A stretch of DNA of 13,546 nucleotides from JBKJTP01 sp046590195 (GCA_046590195.1 JBKJTP010000273.1:1-13546); one strand, 5' to 3'. Shown: positions 1-8,362, counted from the first letter of the stretch. Notes: generated by a model not told the origin, from the sequence alone. Translations and numbers: made by a program.

Positions 1-1407
1 GAAGCGATTGATCGCACGATCAACCCTGAAGCACCGACAGTATATGGACAGCTAGGCGTTGTCCGCGATGGCGCAAATCCGGAGATGGATGAACTCCGCC
101 AACTCACGCGCTCGAGCCGCGAGAAGCTGATGGAAATACAAGCTCGTGAGCGCGAGCGCACTGGCATCGCATCACTCAAGGTCGATTTCAATAACGTCTT
201 TGGTTATTACATCGAGGTCAGCAAAGCGAACTCGCACAAGGTGCCAGAGAACTATGAGCGCCGTCAGACGATGACGAACGCTGAGCGCTACACGATGCCC
301 GAGCTCAAGGAGCACGAGTCGAAGATACTCGGTGCCGAAGAGCGGATGCATACGATCGAGCTTGAAGTGGTTGCGCGTCTTCGTGCACGCATTATGCAGG
401 ATGTGAACACGCTGCAGCGCAACGCTGAACTCTTGGGCCTCATCGATTGCCTCGTTTCGCTCTCGATCACAGCCACACGGGCACGATGGACGAAGCCGGA
501 GTTCAATGCGAAGGGTGACCTGACCATCGAGAACGGTCGTCATCCAGTCGTTGAGAAGTTGCTGCCAGTAGGCGAGCGGTTTACGCCGAACTCGGTGAAG
601 TTCTTGCCGGGTGAGTCGGAGTTCTATGTCATCACCGGACCAAACATGTCGGGTAAGTCGGTCTATCTCCGACAGACAGGACTTATCGCATACATAGCAC
701 ATCTCGGTTCATACGTACCAGCTGAACGCGCATCACTTCCATCGCTCGATCAGATCTTTACTCGCGTTGGCGCTAGCGATAACGTGGCGCAGGGCGAATC
801 GACATTCATGGTCGAAATGAATGAGGCGGCAAACATCCTGAACAATGCGACATCGAACTCGCTCTTGCTCTTTGATGAGCTCGGGCGTGGCACTTCAACA
901 TTTGATGGTATCTCGATCGCATGGGCGATCGCGGAATACATCCATGACTCGCTGCCAGGAGCGCGAACCCTCTTCGCTACGCACTATCATGAACTGAATG
1001 CATTAGCCGATCGGCACCCTCGCATTGAAAATCTGAAAGTAGAAGTTCGCGAAGCCGATGGCAAGGTGCACTTCCTTCACAAGATCGTGGCGGGTTATGC
1101 AGATCATAGCTATGGTATCGAAGTCGCGGCTATGGCTGGCATTCCGAAGGAAGTGATCACTCGCGCACGCGAAATACTGCATACGCTTGAAGAGACCGAG
1201 CTTAAGATCGCGGAGGCCGATATTCAGCGCACGATCCCATTCCCAATGGAGCGCCGCTCCTCAGGCCCGCGTGATGCCGAAGAGCTAAAGATCGACGAAG
1301 AGGCCCGTGAGCTTCGGACGCGTATCCAGCAAATGGATATCAATGGGCTAACACCGATGGACGCGATGATCCGTCTATCAGAATTAAAGAAATTGATCGA
1401 TGCCTGA
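1..1407 (+). CDS. mutS: DNA mismatch repair protein MutS, C-terminal part (5' end outside window)
   Basis: The reading frame is open from base 1, so this is the last 468 codons of a longer gene; the first ATG inside the window (base 85) is internal. MutS is the mismatch-recognition ATPase that recruits MutL in post-replicative repair. Visible parts are the lever/clamp region (residues 1 to about 180 of the fragment) and the ABC-type ATPase. The Walker A motif TGPNMSGKS is at 634-660, the signature/Walker B stretch DELGRGTST at 874-900, and the switch motif ATHYHEL at 976-996. The tail ends in LTPMDAMIRLSELKKLIDA, typical of the bacterial MutS1 C-terminus, and nothing looks broken. Its last codons overlap the start of the next gene by 8 bases (ATGCCTGA), suggesting translational coupling. 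MutS2 is unlikely because there is no Smr domain at the end. Confidence 0.97.
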   Translation, partial: EAIDRTINPEAPTVYGQLGVVRDGANPEMDELRQLTRSSREKLMEIQARERERTGIASLKVDFNNVFGYYIEVSKANSHKVPENYERRQTMTNAERYTMPELKEHESKILGAEERMHTIELEVVARLRARIMQDVNTLQRNAELLGLIDCLVSLSITATRARWTKPEFNAKGDLTIENGRHPVVEKLLPVGERFTPNSVKFLPGESEFYVITGPNMSGKSVYLRQTGLIAYIAHLGSYVPAERASLPSLDQIFTRVGASDNVAQGESTFMVEMNEAANILNNATSNSLLLFDELGRGTSTFDGISIAWAIAEYIHDSLPGARTLFATHYHELNALADRHPRIENLKVEVREADGKVHFLHKIVAGYADHSYGIEVAAMAGIPKEVITRAREILHTLEETELKIAEADIQRTIPFPMERRSSGPRDAEELKIDEEARELRTRIQQMDINGLTPMDAMIRLSELKKLIDA

Positions 1408-2089
1408 GACAGTAGTTATCACAGGCGGAAGTAAGGGGCTCGGCCGGGCGATGGTCGAGTATTGGCTCAACGACGGATGGAATGTTGCAACATGCGCGCG
1501 AGATATCTCACCCCTCGTTGCATTGCAGCAAGAGCATCCCGATAGACTGCTCGCAGAAGAAGTCGATGTTGCATCGATCGACCATGTGAAGTCCTTCTGT
1601 GCCTCAGCGATCGATCGCTTCAAGGAGATCAGCATCCTGGTTAACAACGCAAGTATTCTAGGGCCGCGTGTGACGCTCGAACAGTATGTTCCCGAAGAAT
1701 TTGAAGAGGTGCTTCGTGTGAATACGATTGGCAGCTTCTACTTTATTCACGAGCTGGTGCCGCACTTTAAGCAGCAACGCATGGGAGTGATCGTCAACGT
1801 CTCAAGCGGTGCTGGAGTAAAGGGCGGCGCACGATGGGGAGCTTACGCAGCAAGCAAGTTCGCTATCGAAGGTCTAACGCAGGTCTTGAAGGACGAAGTG
1901 TTTGATGACAAGATCCGCGTCCACGCGCTCGACCCCGGTGCGATGCGCACGCAAATGCGCGCCGATGCATATCCGAACGAGGATCCGATGACCTTGCCAA
2001 CACCGCAAGAGATCGCGCGCGTCATCTTCGATATCGCGGTGGTCTATGAGCCAACGATGACGCGGCTTAAGGCGAAAGATTATCTTTAA
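1400..2089 (+). CDS. Short-chain dehydrogenase/reductase (SDR) family oxidoreductase
   Basis: This 229-aa protein has the classical SDR layout: a single Rossmann domain using NAD(P)H to reduce or oxidise an unidentified substrate in the cytoplasm. The cofactor-binding motif TGGSKGLG is at residues 8-15, an acidic DV at 56-57, and the NNA motif at 82-84. The catalytic set is complete: Asn108, Ser135/Ser136, Tyr149 and Lys153 (YAASK). The length is normal, slightly short at the C-terminus, where the substrate loop sits. The ATG lies inside the last codons of mutS with an 8-base overlap, so the two are probably co-transcribed; no functional link to mismatch repair is implied. FabG-like 3-oxoacyl reductase is one of many possible activities, and the sequence does not decide it. 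Its TAA stop overlaps the stop codon of the convergent regulator gene. Confidence 0.88.
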   Translation: MPETVVITGGSKGLGRAMVEYWLNDGWNVATCARDISPLVALQQEHPDRLLAEEVDVASIDHVKSFCASAIDRFKEISILVNNASILGPRVTLEQYVPEEFEEVLRVNTIGSFYFIHELVPHFKQQRMGVIVNVSSGAGVKGGARWGAYAASKFAIEGLTQVLKDEVFDDKIRVHALDPGAMRTQMRADAYPNEDPMTLPTPQEIARVIFDIAVVYEPTMTRLKAKDYL

Positions 2090-2847
2090 GATAGCAACCC
2101 AAGCTGCTGCGCGTAGCGCACAGCTTCGACGGAGTTGCCGACGTTTAGCTTCTCTAGTATCTTCTGTCTATGCGTGTTTACGGTGTGAACACTGATCGAT
2201 AGCTCTCCGGCAATATGCTTGCTTGCAAGTCCGTCACGTACCAAGCTCAGTATCTCCTTCTCTCGATTGGTCAGCACTCCAGAACGTCCAACCGGGAAGA
2301 CCTCACCCGTCTTAAAATTCACAACACTGCTCGTCGCAGGGGCTGTAAGATCCTGATTCGGCGCGATCTCCATGAACGACAGAGACAGCCAAACATTGCC
2401 GCGGCTATCGAGCTCAAGGGCCTGCATTTGCTCGATCACGCGCACGAAGCTGTTGTCACCTTTGGTGATCCGGTATTCGCTTACGAGCTTGAAGTCGCGC
2501 TTCGTCTCGATCGGCTGACCAACATAGAACCGCATTGTCTCGAGGCCATTGCGTGTTAACGTGAGCAGATCTTCTGTGTGCACGCGTGAGTTGATGTAAG
2601 CGATCTCGTTATGGGCCAGCGCCGCACGGTCATATTCCAGCAGATCGAAGAACTTGCTCGAAAGATAGGTGTGCGTGCCACGGTTCATGTCAAAGATGGA
2701 GATACAGGCGCTACTGATCTTGTCCATCTCGCCGAGCAATGTCTTGTGCATCTCGAGCCGTGAGTAGTCCAACTCGGACTCCTTCAGCATCTGTGCAGCG
2801 ACTAAATCCTGGTATTCGAGGTGCAGTTTTTGTAGTTCTGTGGTCAT
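2086..2847 (-). CDS. PAS-domain LuxR-type transcriptional regulator
   Basis: This is a 253-aa predicted cytoplasmic DNA-binding regulator. Residues 1-45 are charged and helical, possibly a coiled coil. Residues about 48-160 resemble a PAS sensor fold (SIFDMNRGTHTYLSSKFFDLL at the start, LSLSFMEI near the end). Residues 192-252 form a LuxR/GerE helix-turn-helix: LTNREKEIL, then SISVHTVNTHRQKILEKL as the recognition helix region. There is no receiver domain, so it is not a standard response regulator; PAS-LuxR single-chain regulators of this layout are common in Bacteroidota. The ATG at 2847 is the only good start. The gene is divergent from the outer-membrane receptor gene, with about 49 bases between starts, and a perfect palindrome 12 bases upstream of its ATG is a natural operator candidate. 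I infer that it controls the receptor and/or itself; the ligand is unknown. Confidence 0.86.
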   Translation of the reverse strand: MTTELQKLHLEYQDLVAAQMLKESELDYSRLEMHKTLLGEMDKISSACISIFDMNRGTHTYLSSKFFDLLEYDRAALAHNEIAYINSRVHTEDLLTLTRNGLETMRFYVGQPIETKRDFKLVSEYRITKGDNSFVRVIEQMQALELDSRGNVWLSLSFMEIAPNQDLTAPATSSVVNFKTGEVFPVGRSGVLTNREKEILSLVRDGLASKHIAGELSISVHTVNTHRQKILEKLNVGNSVEAVRYAQQLGLLS

Positions 2848-2859
2848 CAGAGAAAAGAT

Positions 2860-2875
2860 TACTGATTAATCAGTA
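2860..2875. promoter_or_regulatory. Perfect 16-bp palindrome, candidate operator between divergent genes
   Basis: TACTGATTAATCAGTA reads the same on both strands over all 16 bases. It lies in the short gap between the start of the PAS-LuxR gene (ATG at 2847, minus strand) and the receptor gene (ATG at 2897, plus strand). Dimeric LuxR-type helix-turn-helix proteins bind dyad sites of about this size. The role as an operator is inferred from position and symmetry only. I see no convincing TAnnTTTG promoter box on either strand of this gap. Confidence 0.55.
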
Positions 2876-2896
2876 TTGCGGAGGCAGGGTCAGAAC

Positions 2897-5203
2897 ATGC
2901 ATATTTGCATCAAAAACTTCATGCGAATTCTCTTACTCCTCGTTTCAATACTATTCTGTTCAAATCTCAGCGCGCAAGTCCAAAAACAGGTGGTTCGCGG
3001 TATCATCCTCGATGCCCACTCCCGCGAGCCGATCGAGCTAGCTCTGATCTCGGTCAAGACTGCCAAGACCGGTGCGAAGTCCGATTCTCTCGGTAGATTC
3101 CGGCTCGATCTGCCGCTCGGGAGGCAGATTCTCTCTGTCTCTCGCGGTGGCTATGAGCCGAAGCAAATGACCGATGTCCTGGTCACATCTGCGAAAGAAC
3201 TCGACATCACGATCGAGCTATTGCGCACTGTGAATGAGGAGGTTGTGGTCTCTGGCGAGGAGACGATGCAGATCCGAGAGATCGGCGCGCGCTCATTCAC
3301 GATGGAGCAGACCTCTCGTATTGCGGGCGGCTTCGATGACCCTGCCCGATTCGCGACAGCATTCGCCGGGGTGACGAGCGGCGTGAGCAACAACGCGATC
3401 ATCGTTCGTGGCAACGCACCGACTGCGATCCAGTGGCGGTTGAACGGAGTCGAGATACCGAATCCGAATCACTTCGCAGACCTTCAATCCTTCGGCGGCG
3501 GCGGGCTCACCGCGCTCAGCACGCAAGTTATCTCAAGCTCGAAATTCCTGATCGGCGCGCTACCAGCTCCGTATCAGAATGGGCTCGCTGGTGCCTTCGA
3601 CATTCAGATGCGACAAGGCAACAGTGAGCGTCACGAGCACACCTTCCAACTTGGCGGCATCGGCATCGATGCGGCGAGCGAAGGGCCCATCGGCCTCGGC
3701 GAAGGATCAAGCTATCTCTTTAACTATCGCTATTCGACGCTTACACTGCTTGAGCCATTGCTTCCAGAGGAAGCTGCCGGTACCTCATTCCAGGATCTTG
3801 CATTCAACGTGAATGTGCCGATGGGCGCTGACAAGATCTCGCTGTGGGGATTCGGACTGACGGACAACAGCGGCACAGAGGTAGAGAATGATCCGACAAT
3901 TCGCATCTATCCACAAGACATGGAGCAGCAGGACATCGACCAGATCGCGTATGCAACTGGATTGAGCCACAAAACAGCGCTTGGCTCAATGTCGCTGAAC
4001 ACGACACTTGCATACACCGAACGACGTCTTGATCTTTCGACCAACACTCTCTACGGTAACTCACTGCAACCAACTGCACGAATCAAGACTCGTCAGGGCG
4101 ACTTGAGTATTACGTCGCACGCGGTTGGCGAGATCGCCGCAGGTTACTACTTTCTCTCAGGCGCGAGGTTCGTGCGTCTTGGTTTTGATCTTGGCCTCGC
4201 TCGCGCAGATAGCGGAAGGGCGCTCACGAATGTCGTGAACAACAGTGGTGCTGCGCTTCTTGCGAATGCGCATGTAGGCACTGAGATGAACTTCGGAGAT
4301 CTCCGAGTCGAAGCTGGACTTGCCACGCAATATCTTGACGTCAGCAAGAAGTTATCAATCGAACCACGACTATCGTTAACCTATAAGGTGACGAGCGACC
4401 AGGCGGTTGGCCTCGCCTACGGACTTCACAGCAGAATGGAGCGGCTCAGTTACTACTTCATTGAGCAGAACGGAAGGTTGCTTAACAACGAGATGGATTT
4501 CAGTAAAGCGCATCATCTCGTTGCGCAGTATAAAGCGCAGTTGTCAGAGGATGTATCGCTTGAGATCTCACCGTACTATCAGTCGCTGTTCAGTGTGCCG
4601 ATCGTTCGAAACACACCGATCTCGCTGATCAACAATGCGAACGACTGGTTTTTCGCACGCGAGTTGCACAACGTAGGCAAGGGTAGAAACTATGGAATTG
4701 ATCTGACGCTCGAGCAGTCACTTACGGATGGATACTTCTTCTTGCTAAGTGGCTCACTCCTGAAGTCAGAGTACCAAACTGATGACAACATCTGGCGGCA
4801 AACCCGATATGATCGCACAGGTGCGATCAACGCAGTACTCGGCTCGGAATGGTCTCTCGATGAGGCGAATCGGAACATGCTGGCGTTAAGCGTGCGAGGC
4901 ACCTATCAAGGCGGATTGCGCGAGATGACGCTCTTGCCAGAAGCATCGAAGGCTGCGAACATGGTCGTGCTTGATACAGCAAGTGCATTCAACCGGCAGC
5001 TTCCAGCGCAAGCGATCCTGCATTGCACTGCATCCTATCGCTTCAATGGATCGGGTCACTCGTGGGTGATAGCGCTCGGCCTGCTGAACATAACAGGCGC
5101 TGAGGAATTCACAGGCTATCGGAAGAACCTCAAGACCGGTGAGTTCGAAGAACAATGGGATGCACTCGTGATACCGAATCTCAGTATCAAGCTGGAGTTC
5201 TAG
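2897..5203 (+). CDS. TonB-dependent receptor-like outer-membrane protein with CarboxypepD_reg-like N-terminus
   Basis: This 768-aa predicted outer-membrane beta-barrel is likely a TonB-energised uptake receptor, substrate unknown. I chose the ATG at 2897, 12 bases after a GGAGG at 2880-2884. A TTG at 2876 would add 7 residues inside the putative operator; an ATG at 2921 would start directly at the signal peptide (MRILLLLVSILFCSNLSAQ). Cleavage after Ala26 is likely. Residues about 30-110 form a carboxypeptidase-regulatory-like beta domain (VVRGIILDAHSREPIELALI), followed by an EEVVVSG stretch resembling a TonB box. The plug follows (VRGNAPTAIQWRLNGVEIP, then FGGGGLTALS). The rest alternates as beta strands and ends in LSIKLEF, with the terminal Phe expected for barrel assembly. 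There is no SusD-type partner next door. The stop codon overlaps that of the convergent rpiB-like gene. Confidence 0.85.
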   Translation: MHICIKNFMRILLLLVSILFCSNLSAQVQKQVVRGIILDAHSREPIELALISVKTAKTGAKSDSLGRFRLDLPLGRQILSVSRGGYEPKQMTDVLVTSAKELDITIELLRTVNEEVVVSGEETMQIREIGARSFTMEQTSRIAGGFDDPARFATAFAGVTSGVSNNAIIVRGNAPTAIQWRLNGVEIPNPNHFADLQSFGGGGLTALSTQVISSSKFLIGALPAPYQNGLAGAFDIQMRQGNSERHEHTFQLGGIGIDAASEGPIGLGEGSSYLFNYRYSTLTLLEPLLPEEAAGTSFQDLAFNVNVPMGADKISLWGFGLTDNSGTEVENDPTIRIYPQDMEQQDIDQIAYATGLSHKTALGSMSLNTTLAYTERRLDLSTNTLYGNSLQPTARIKTRQGDLSITSHAVGEIAAGYYFLSGARFVRLGFDLGLARADSGRALTNVVNNSGAALLANAHVGTEMNFGDLRVEAGLATQYLDVSKKLSIEPRLSLTYKVTSDQAVGLAYGLHSRMERLSYYFIEQNGRLLNNEMDFSKAHHLVAQYKAQLSEDVSLEISPYYQSLFSVPIVRNTPISLINNANDWFFARELHNVGKGRNYGIDLTLEQSLTDGYFFLLSGSLLKSEYQTDDNIWRQTRYDRTGAINAVLGSEWSLDEANRNMLALSVRGTYQGGLREMTLLPEASKAANMVVLDTASAFNRQLPAQAILHCTASYRFNGSGHSWVIALGLLNITGAEEFTGYRKNLKTGEFEEQWDALVIPNLSIKLEF

Positions 5204-5670
5204 TTCGTCATGTGCTTCTGCTCTAACTCGGCGATCCGCTGTATTTGCTGATTGTTCCAATCAGTCTGAGCAGCGCCTTCGGTGGTCGGCGTTGCAAACC
5301 AGCTGTCGAGGATCTCCTTCATCACCTGCACAGGTGTTGCGCGCATGCTCAATGCCAGGGCATTCGCGTGATTGTAAATGCGGGCGAGCTTGGCGGTCTC
5401 GGCATCCTGCACGAGTGCCGCACGGATGCCAGGGACCTTGTTCGCAGCGATGCACGCACCGGTCCCGCTCCAGCAGCAGACGATCGCTTCGTCAGCATCG
5501 CCATTGGCAACGGCTTCGGCTGCGTGCGCTGACACGAGTGGCCAATCCTTCTCCGTGTCGCTGTCATTGATCGGGCCGTAAAGCGTGAGCTCATGCCCGC
5601 GTTTGTTCAACTCGTCGATCAATGCATCGGTAAAGTGATTCTTGCCGTCGCTGGATACTGCGATCTTCAT
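5200..5670 (-). CDS. RpiB/LacA/LacB-family sugar-phosphate isomerase-like protein, atypical active site
   Basis: This 156-aa protein has the RpiB fold signature: an N-terminal MKIAVSSDG strand, an AEAVANGDADEAIVCC stretch, and IAANKVPGIRAAL at residues 74-86. The family interconverts aldose and ketose phosphates through a catalytic Cys. Cys66 is in that position, followed by WSGTG instead of GTGxG. Several residues usual in ribose-5-phosphate isomerase B are changed. The SDH motif is SDG (Gly9), the HND motif is YNH (Tyr99-His101), and the C-terminal GGRHQ phosphate-binding stretch is absent. It is therefore probably a divergent subfamily with another substrate. The ATG at 5670 follows the hutH stop by one base (TAGGATG); an upstream TTG at 5697 would overlap hutH and adds residues foreign to the family. 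It is the last gene of the leftward operon. Confidence 0.82.
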   Translation of the reverse strand: MKIAVSSDGKNHFTDALIDELNKRGHELTLYGPINDSDTEKDWPLVSAHAAEAVANGDADEAIVCCWSGTGACIAANKVPGIRAALVQDAETAKLARIYNHANALALSMRATPVQVMKEILDSWFATPTTEGAAQTDWNNQQIQRIAELEQKHMTN

Positions 5671-5671
5671 C

Positions 5672-7240
5672 CTAAATTGCTGAATGTACTTGTTCAATAA
5701 ACTCTGACCCCTCGATCAATGCCCGCAAGTGCTGCATGTCGATGGAGATGTTCCTATCCTCCTCGAGGAATGGAACAACGGAGCGGATCAGCTCGCGTGC
5801 TTTGCCAGTGCCCTTTCCGGGATTCAATGGCTGGAGAAAATCAATGCTCTGCGCCGCGCACATCAACTCGATCGTTATCACCATGTTGACGTTCTCGACA
5901 ACATGACGAAGCTTCAGCGCCGAGATCGAGCCCATCGAGTTATGATCTTCCTGGTTGGCGCTTGTTGGAATAGAGTCAACACTTGCTGGATGCGCATGCA
6001 CTTTGTTCTCGCTTACCAACGCCGCCGCTGTGTATTGCGCGATCATAAAGCCGGAATGCAGGCCGCCATGCTTCGTGAGAAAGCGGGGGAGTCCGAATGA
6101 GAGTGCACCATTGACCATGCGCTCCGTGCGCCGCTCAGAAATATTTGCAAGCTCACTCAATGCGATCGCGAGATAATCGAGCACGAGCGCCATCGGCTCA
6201 CCATGGAAGTTGCCGCCCTCGAGCTTCACTCCATGCACGCGGCCATCGGCATCGACCGATTCTGGTACGATCAGCGGATTATCTGTCGCGCTGTTGATCT
6301 CTGTGGTGATGACGCGCTCTGCATAAGCGATCGTGTCACGCACTGCCCCATGCACCTGCGGAATGCATCGCAATGAATAGGCGTCCTGCACACGCGTGTC
6401 GCCTTCGAGATGTGAATCGCGGATCTCGCTTCCAGCAACTAGCTCAAGCATGTGCTTGGCAACGTGCGCTTGGCCGACATGTGGACGCGCCTGGTGCAAG
6501 CGTGGATCGAATGGGCGGTCTGTTGCACGCAAGGCCTCGAACGACATCGCGGCTGCTATGTCTGCGAGTTCAGCAAGCTGTGACGCACGCTCTACGGCCA
6601 GACACCCGATCGCGGACATCATCTGCGTACCGTTGATCAGCGCGAGTCCTTCTTTTGCAGCGAGCCTGACCGGCTCGATGGATAACGTTTTAAGTGCTTC
6701 GCTCGCTTCGAGGGTCTTGCGCGTCTCGCCATCCGGGATGGAGATGAAGCCTTCACCGGTCATCGCAAGTGCTAAATGCGAAAGCGGTGCTAGATCACCG
6801 GATGAACCTACACTTCCCTGCGACGGAATAACTGGCAGCGCATCCTTCGCTAAGAACTCAAGCAGCTTCTCGATCGTAGACAACCGAATGCCCGAACAAC
6901 CCTTTGCTAGTGCATTTGCGCGAAGCAATAGCATGGCGCGAGTGATCTCGGGTGAGAGAGGCTGCCCGACACCTGCGCTATGGGAGCGAAGGATATTCTG
7001 CTGCAAGTGCTCGATGTTGTCGCGAGAGATGCTGACGTTGGCGAATTCACCGAAGCCTGTTGTTACACCATAGATCGTCTTCTCCTCATCGACCCATTGT
7101 TCGACGAGCTTGCGCGAGTTATTGATCTGCTCAACAGCTGTCGGATCGATGCGGACATCGGTGATCTCGCGGCGCGAGACTTTTCCGACATCGTCGATCG
7201 TCAGCGAATTACCGTTTAAGAGCAGTGTACTATGTGCCAC
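5672..7240 (-). CDS. hutH: Histidine ammonia-lyase (aromatic amino acid lyase family)
   Basis: This 522-aa protein is full length for HutH, which deaminates L-histidine to trans-urocanate in the cytoplasm. Visible active-site elements are YGVTTGFG (Tyr57), the RSHSAGVG stretch (His87) that favours histidine over phenylalanine, and SQGSVGSSGDLAPLSH (residues 140-155). In the last, the self-cyclising MIO triad is Ser146-Ser147-Gly148 instead of the usual Ala-Ser-Gly. Further family motifs are DAYSLRCIPQVHG, INSATDNPLI and NQEDHNSMGS. The start is a GTG at 7240, 15 bases after the stop of the upstream DUF2156 gene; no Shine-Dalgarno is seen. No hutU, hutI or hutG is in the window, so the rest of the histidine-degradation pathway, if present, is elsewhere. 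A related lyase specificity (tyrosine) cannot be excluded but is less likely given the Ser-His pair. Confidence 0.93.
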   Translation of the reverse strand: MAHSTLLLNGNSLTIDDVGKVSRREITDVRIDPTAVEQINNSRKLVEQWVDEEKTIYGVTTGFGEFANVSISRDNIEHLQQNILRSHSAGVGQPLSPEITRAMLLLRANALAKGCSGIRLSTIEKLLEFLAKDALPVIPSQGSVGSSGDLAPLSHLALAMTGEGFISIPDGETRKTLEASEALKTLSIEPVRLAAKEGLALINGTQMMSAIGCLAVERASQLAELADIAAAMSFEALRATDRPFDPRLHQARPHVGQAHVAKHMLELVAGSEIRDSHLEGDTRVQDAYSLRCIPQVHGAVRDTIAYAERVITTEINSATDNPLIVPESVDADGRVHGVKLEGGNFHGEPMALVLDYLAIALSELANISERRTERMVNGALSFGLPRFLTKHGGLHSGFMIAQYTAAALVSENKVHAHPASVDSIPTSANQEDHNSMGSISALKLRHVVENVNMVITIELMCAAQSIDFLQPLNPGKGTGKARELIRSVVPFLEEDRNISIDMQHLRALIEGSEFIEQVHSAI

Positions 7241-7255
7241 AGGTAAGAGATGTGT

Positions 7256-8362
7256 TTACTTGCGCCGGAATAACATTCGCCAGATCGTAGTCGATCTGAT
7301 TTCGGTCAGCAGGGCATCCAACAGCTCTGCGAGCAAAAACCGCACAGGATTTTTGTTGGTGAATGCGTGCGCAATCGCATAGAGTGGCATGACCCCAAAG
7401 CGGTTGCCGGGCGCGATCGCATAGATCGGATCCCAATGATCGGGCTCGAACTTCGCTTTGAAGTTGTGCAGTCCTTCGAAGTTGTAGAACCGCTTGCCGT
7501 GCGCGCGCACCCAATGAAAGAGCATCTGCAGCCACCATGGATTCATCCGCTCGATCTCGCCTGTGGGCGAGAGCGGCGAAAGTCCGAGCGTCACGTACTC
7601 GGCGTCTGATAGCGCCAGAGCAGTGATCGATGAATGCAGCATCAGTTCGACCGTCCCGTTCGGCGAATTATTGCCACGAATGAATTGCTCGATGAGCCAG
7701 CCATTGCGAGCTGGGATCGGTGAGCAGAGCAGAAAGCCAACGACGATGCCATCGATCGATGCGACAAAGATCCGCCTTCCCTCGAGGTTCGAGAGCGTTC
7801 GAGGCTCGACGAGGAAGTGCAGTGCGGCCATGCCTCGCGAGGCGAGCCACTCGTCAAGCACGCCTTGGAGCTCCTGATTCGATTCCGCCTTTGTCCACGG
7901 CCACTCTGCGACCGAGACGCCTTTGTTCTTCGAGCGATTGAGCTGTGCCCGAAGCGAAGACTTGTTCTCAAAAGCATCGAGCCAGGCTTTCGGACGCCAA
8001 GAAGGCTGCGCCCCAAGCACAACCATCGCATGTTTGTCCGGCACTTCGAGGAGCGTGTGCATTCGCTCCTCGGCTCCGAAGTAGCAAATGCGAAGACCTA
8101 GGGCGTGGGTGTCGTTCTCGAATTCCTCTACGACCTGTCCAAGATCCTCATGTCTGGCGACAGGGGCGCCGGCCACAACTCGCATCCCTGAGCGCTCCAC
8201 ATAACCGATCACCGCATCGCACTGCTTCGAGAACCAGAGCGAAATGCCCGGATTGACGAGCTGAAAAGCCGTAGCATTCCACCCAAAGCGCATGACGATC
8301 TCGCGAGCTTTCGCCGCATCTTGTGCCTCAGCGGCAGGGCCGGATTCATGGTCATAGGTCAT
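7256..8362 (-). CDS. DUF2156 / LPG-synthase C-terminal domain protein, soluble form
   Basis: This 368-aa protein resembles the cytosolic catalytic domain of MprF-type phosphatidylglycerol lysyltransferases, which move an aminoacyl group from aminoacyl-tRNA to a lipid using a double GNAT-like fold. Family-like stretches are SLRAQLNRSK (residues 136-145), SPNGTVELM (233-241) and YNFEGLHNFKAKFEP (293-307). The N-terminal multi-spanning flippase domain of MprF is absent, so this is a stand-alone soluble version; such proteins have no settled function in most phyla. I prefer the ATG at 8362; a TTG at 8377 would add five residues (MFHDY). It is the first gene of a leftward run with hutH and the rpiB-like gene, and a perfect dyad at 8414-8433 sits upstream. 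The acceptor (lipid, peptide or other) cannot be told from the sequence. Confidence 0.82.
   Translation of the reverse strand: MTYDHESGPAAEAQDAAKAREIVMRFGWNATAFQLVNPGISLWFSKQCDAVIGYVERSGMRVVAGAPVARHEDLGQVVEEFENDTHALGLRICYFGAEERMHTLLEVPDKHAMVVLGAQPSWRPKAWLDAFENKSSLRAQLNRSKNKGVSVAEWPWTKAESNQELQGVLDEWLASRGMAALHFLVEPRTLSNLEGRRIFVASIDGIVVGFLLCSPIPARNGWLIEQFIRGNNSPNGTVELMLHSSITALALSDAEYVTLGLSPLSPTGEIERMNPWWLQMLFHWVRAHGKRFYNFEGLHNFKAKFEPDHWDPIYAIAPGNRFGVMPLYAIAHAFTNKNPVRFLLAELLDALLTEIRSTTIWRMLFRRK

Noticed and set aside
172..702. 176-codon minus-strand frame opposite mutS
   Set aside because: Antisense shadow of an unmistakable MutS ATPase-containing region.
6396..7073. 225-codon plus-strand frame opposite hutH
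   Set aside because: Shadow frame of hutH, which is a clear full-length family member; the translation is Ser/Arg/Ala-rich with no motif.
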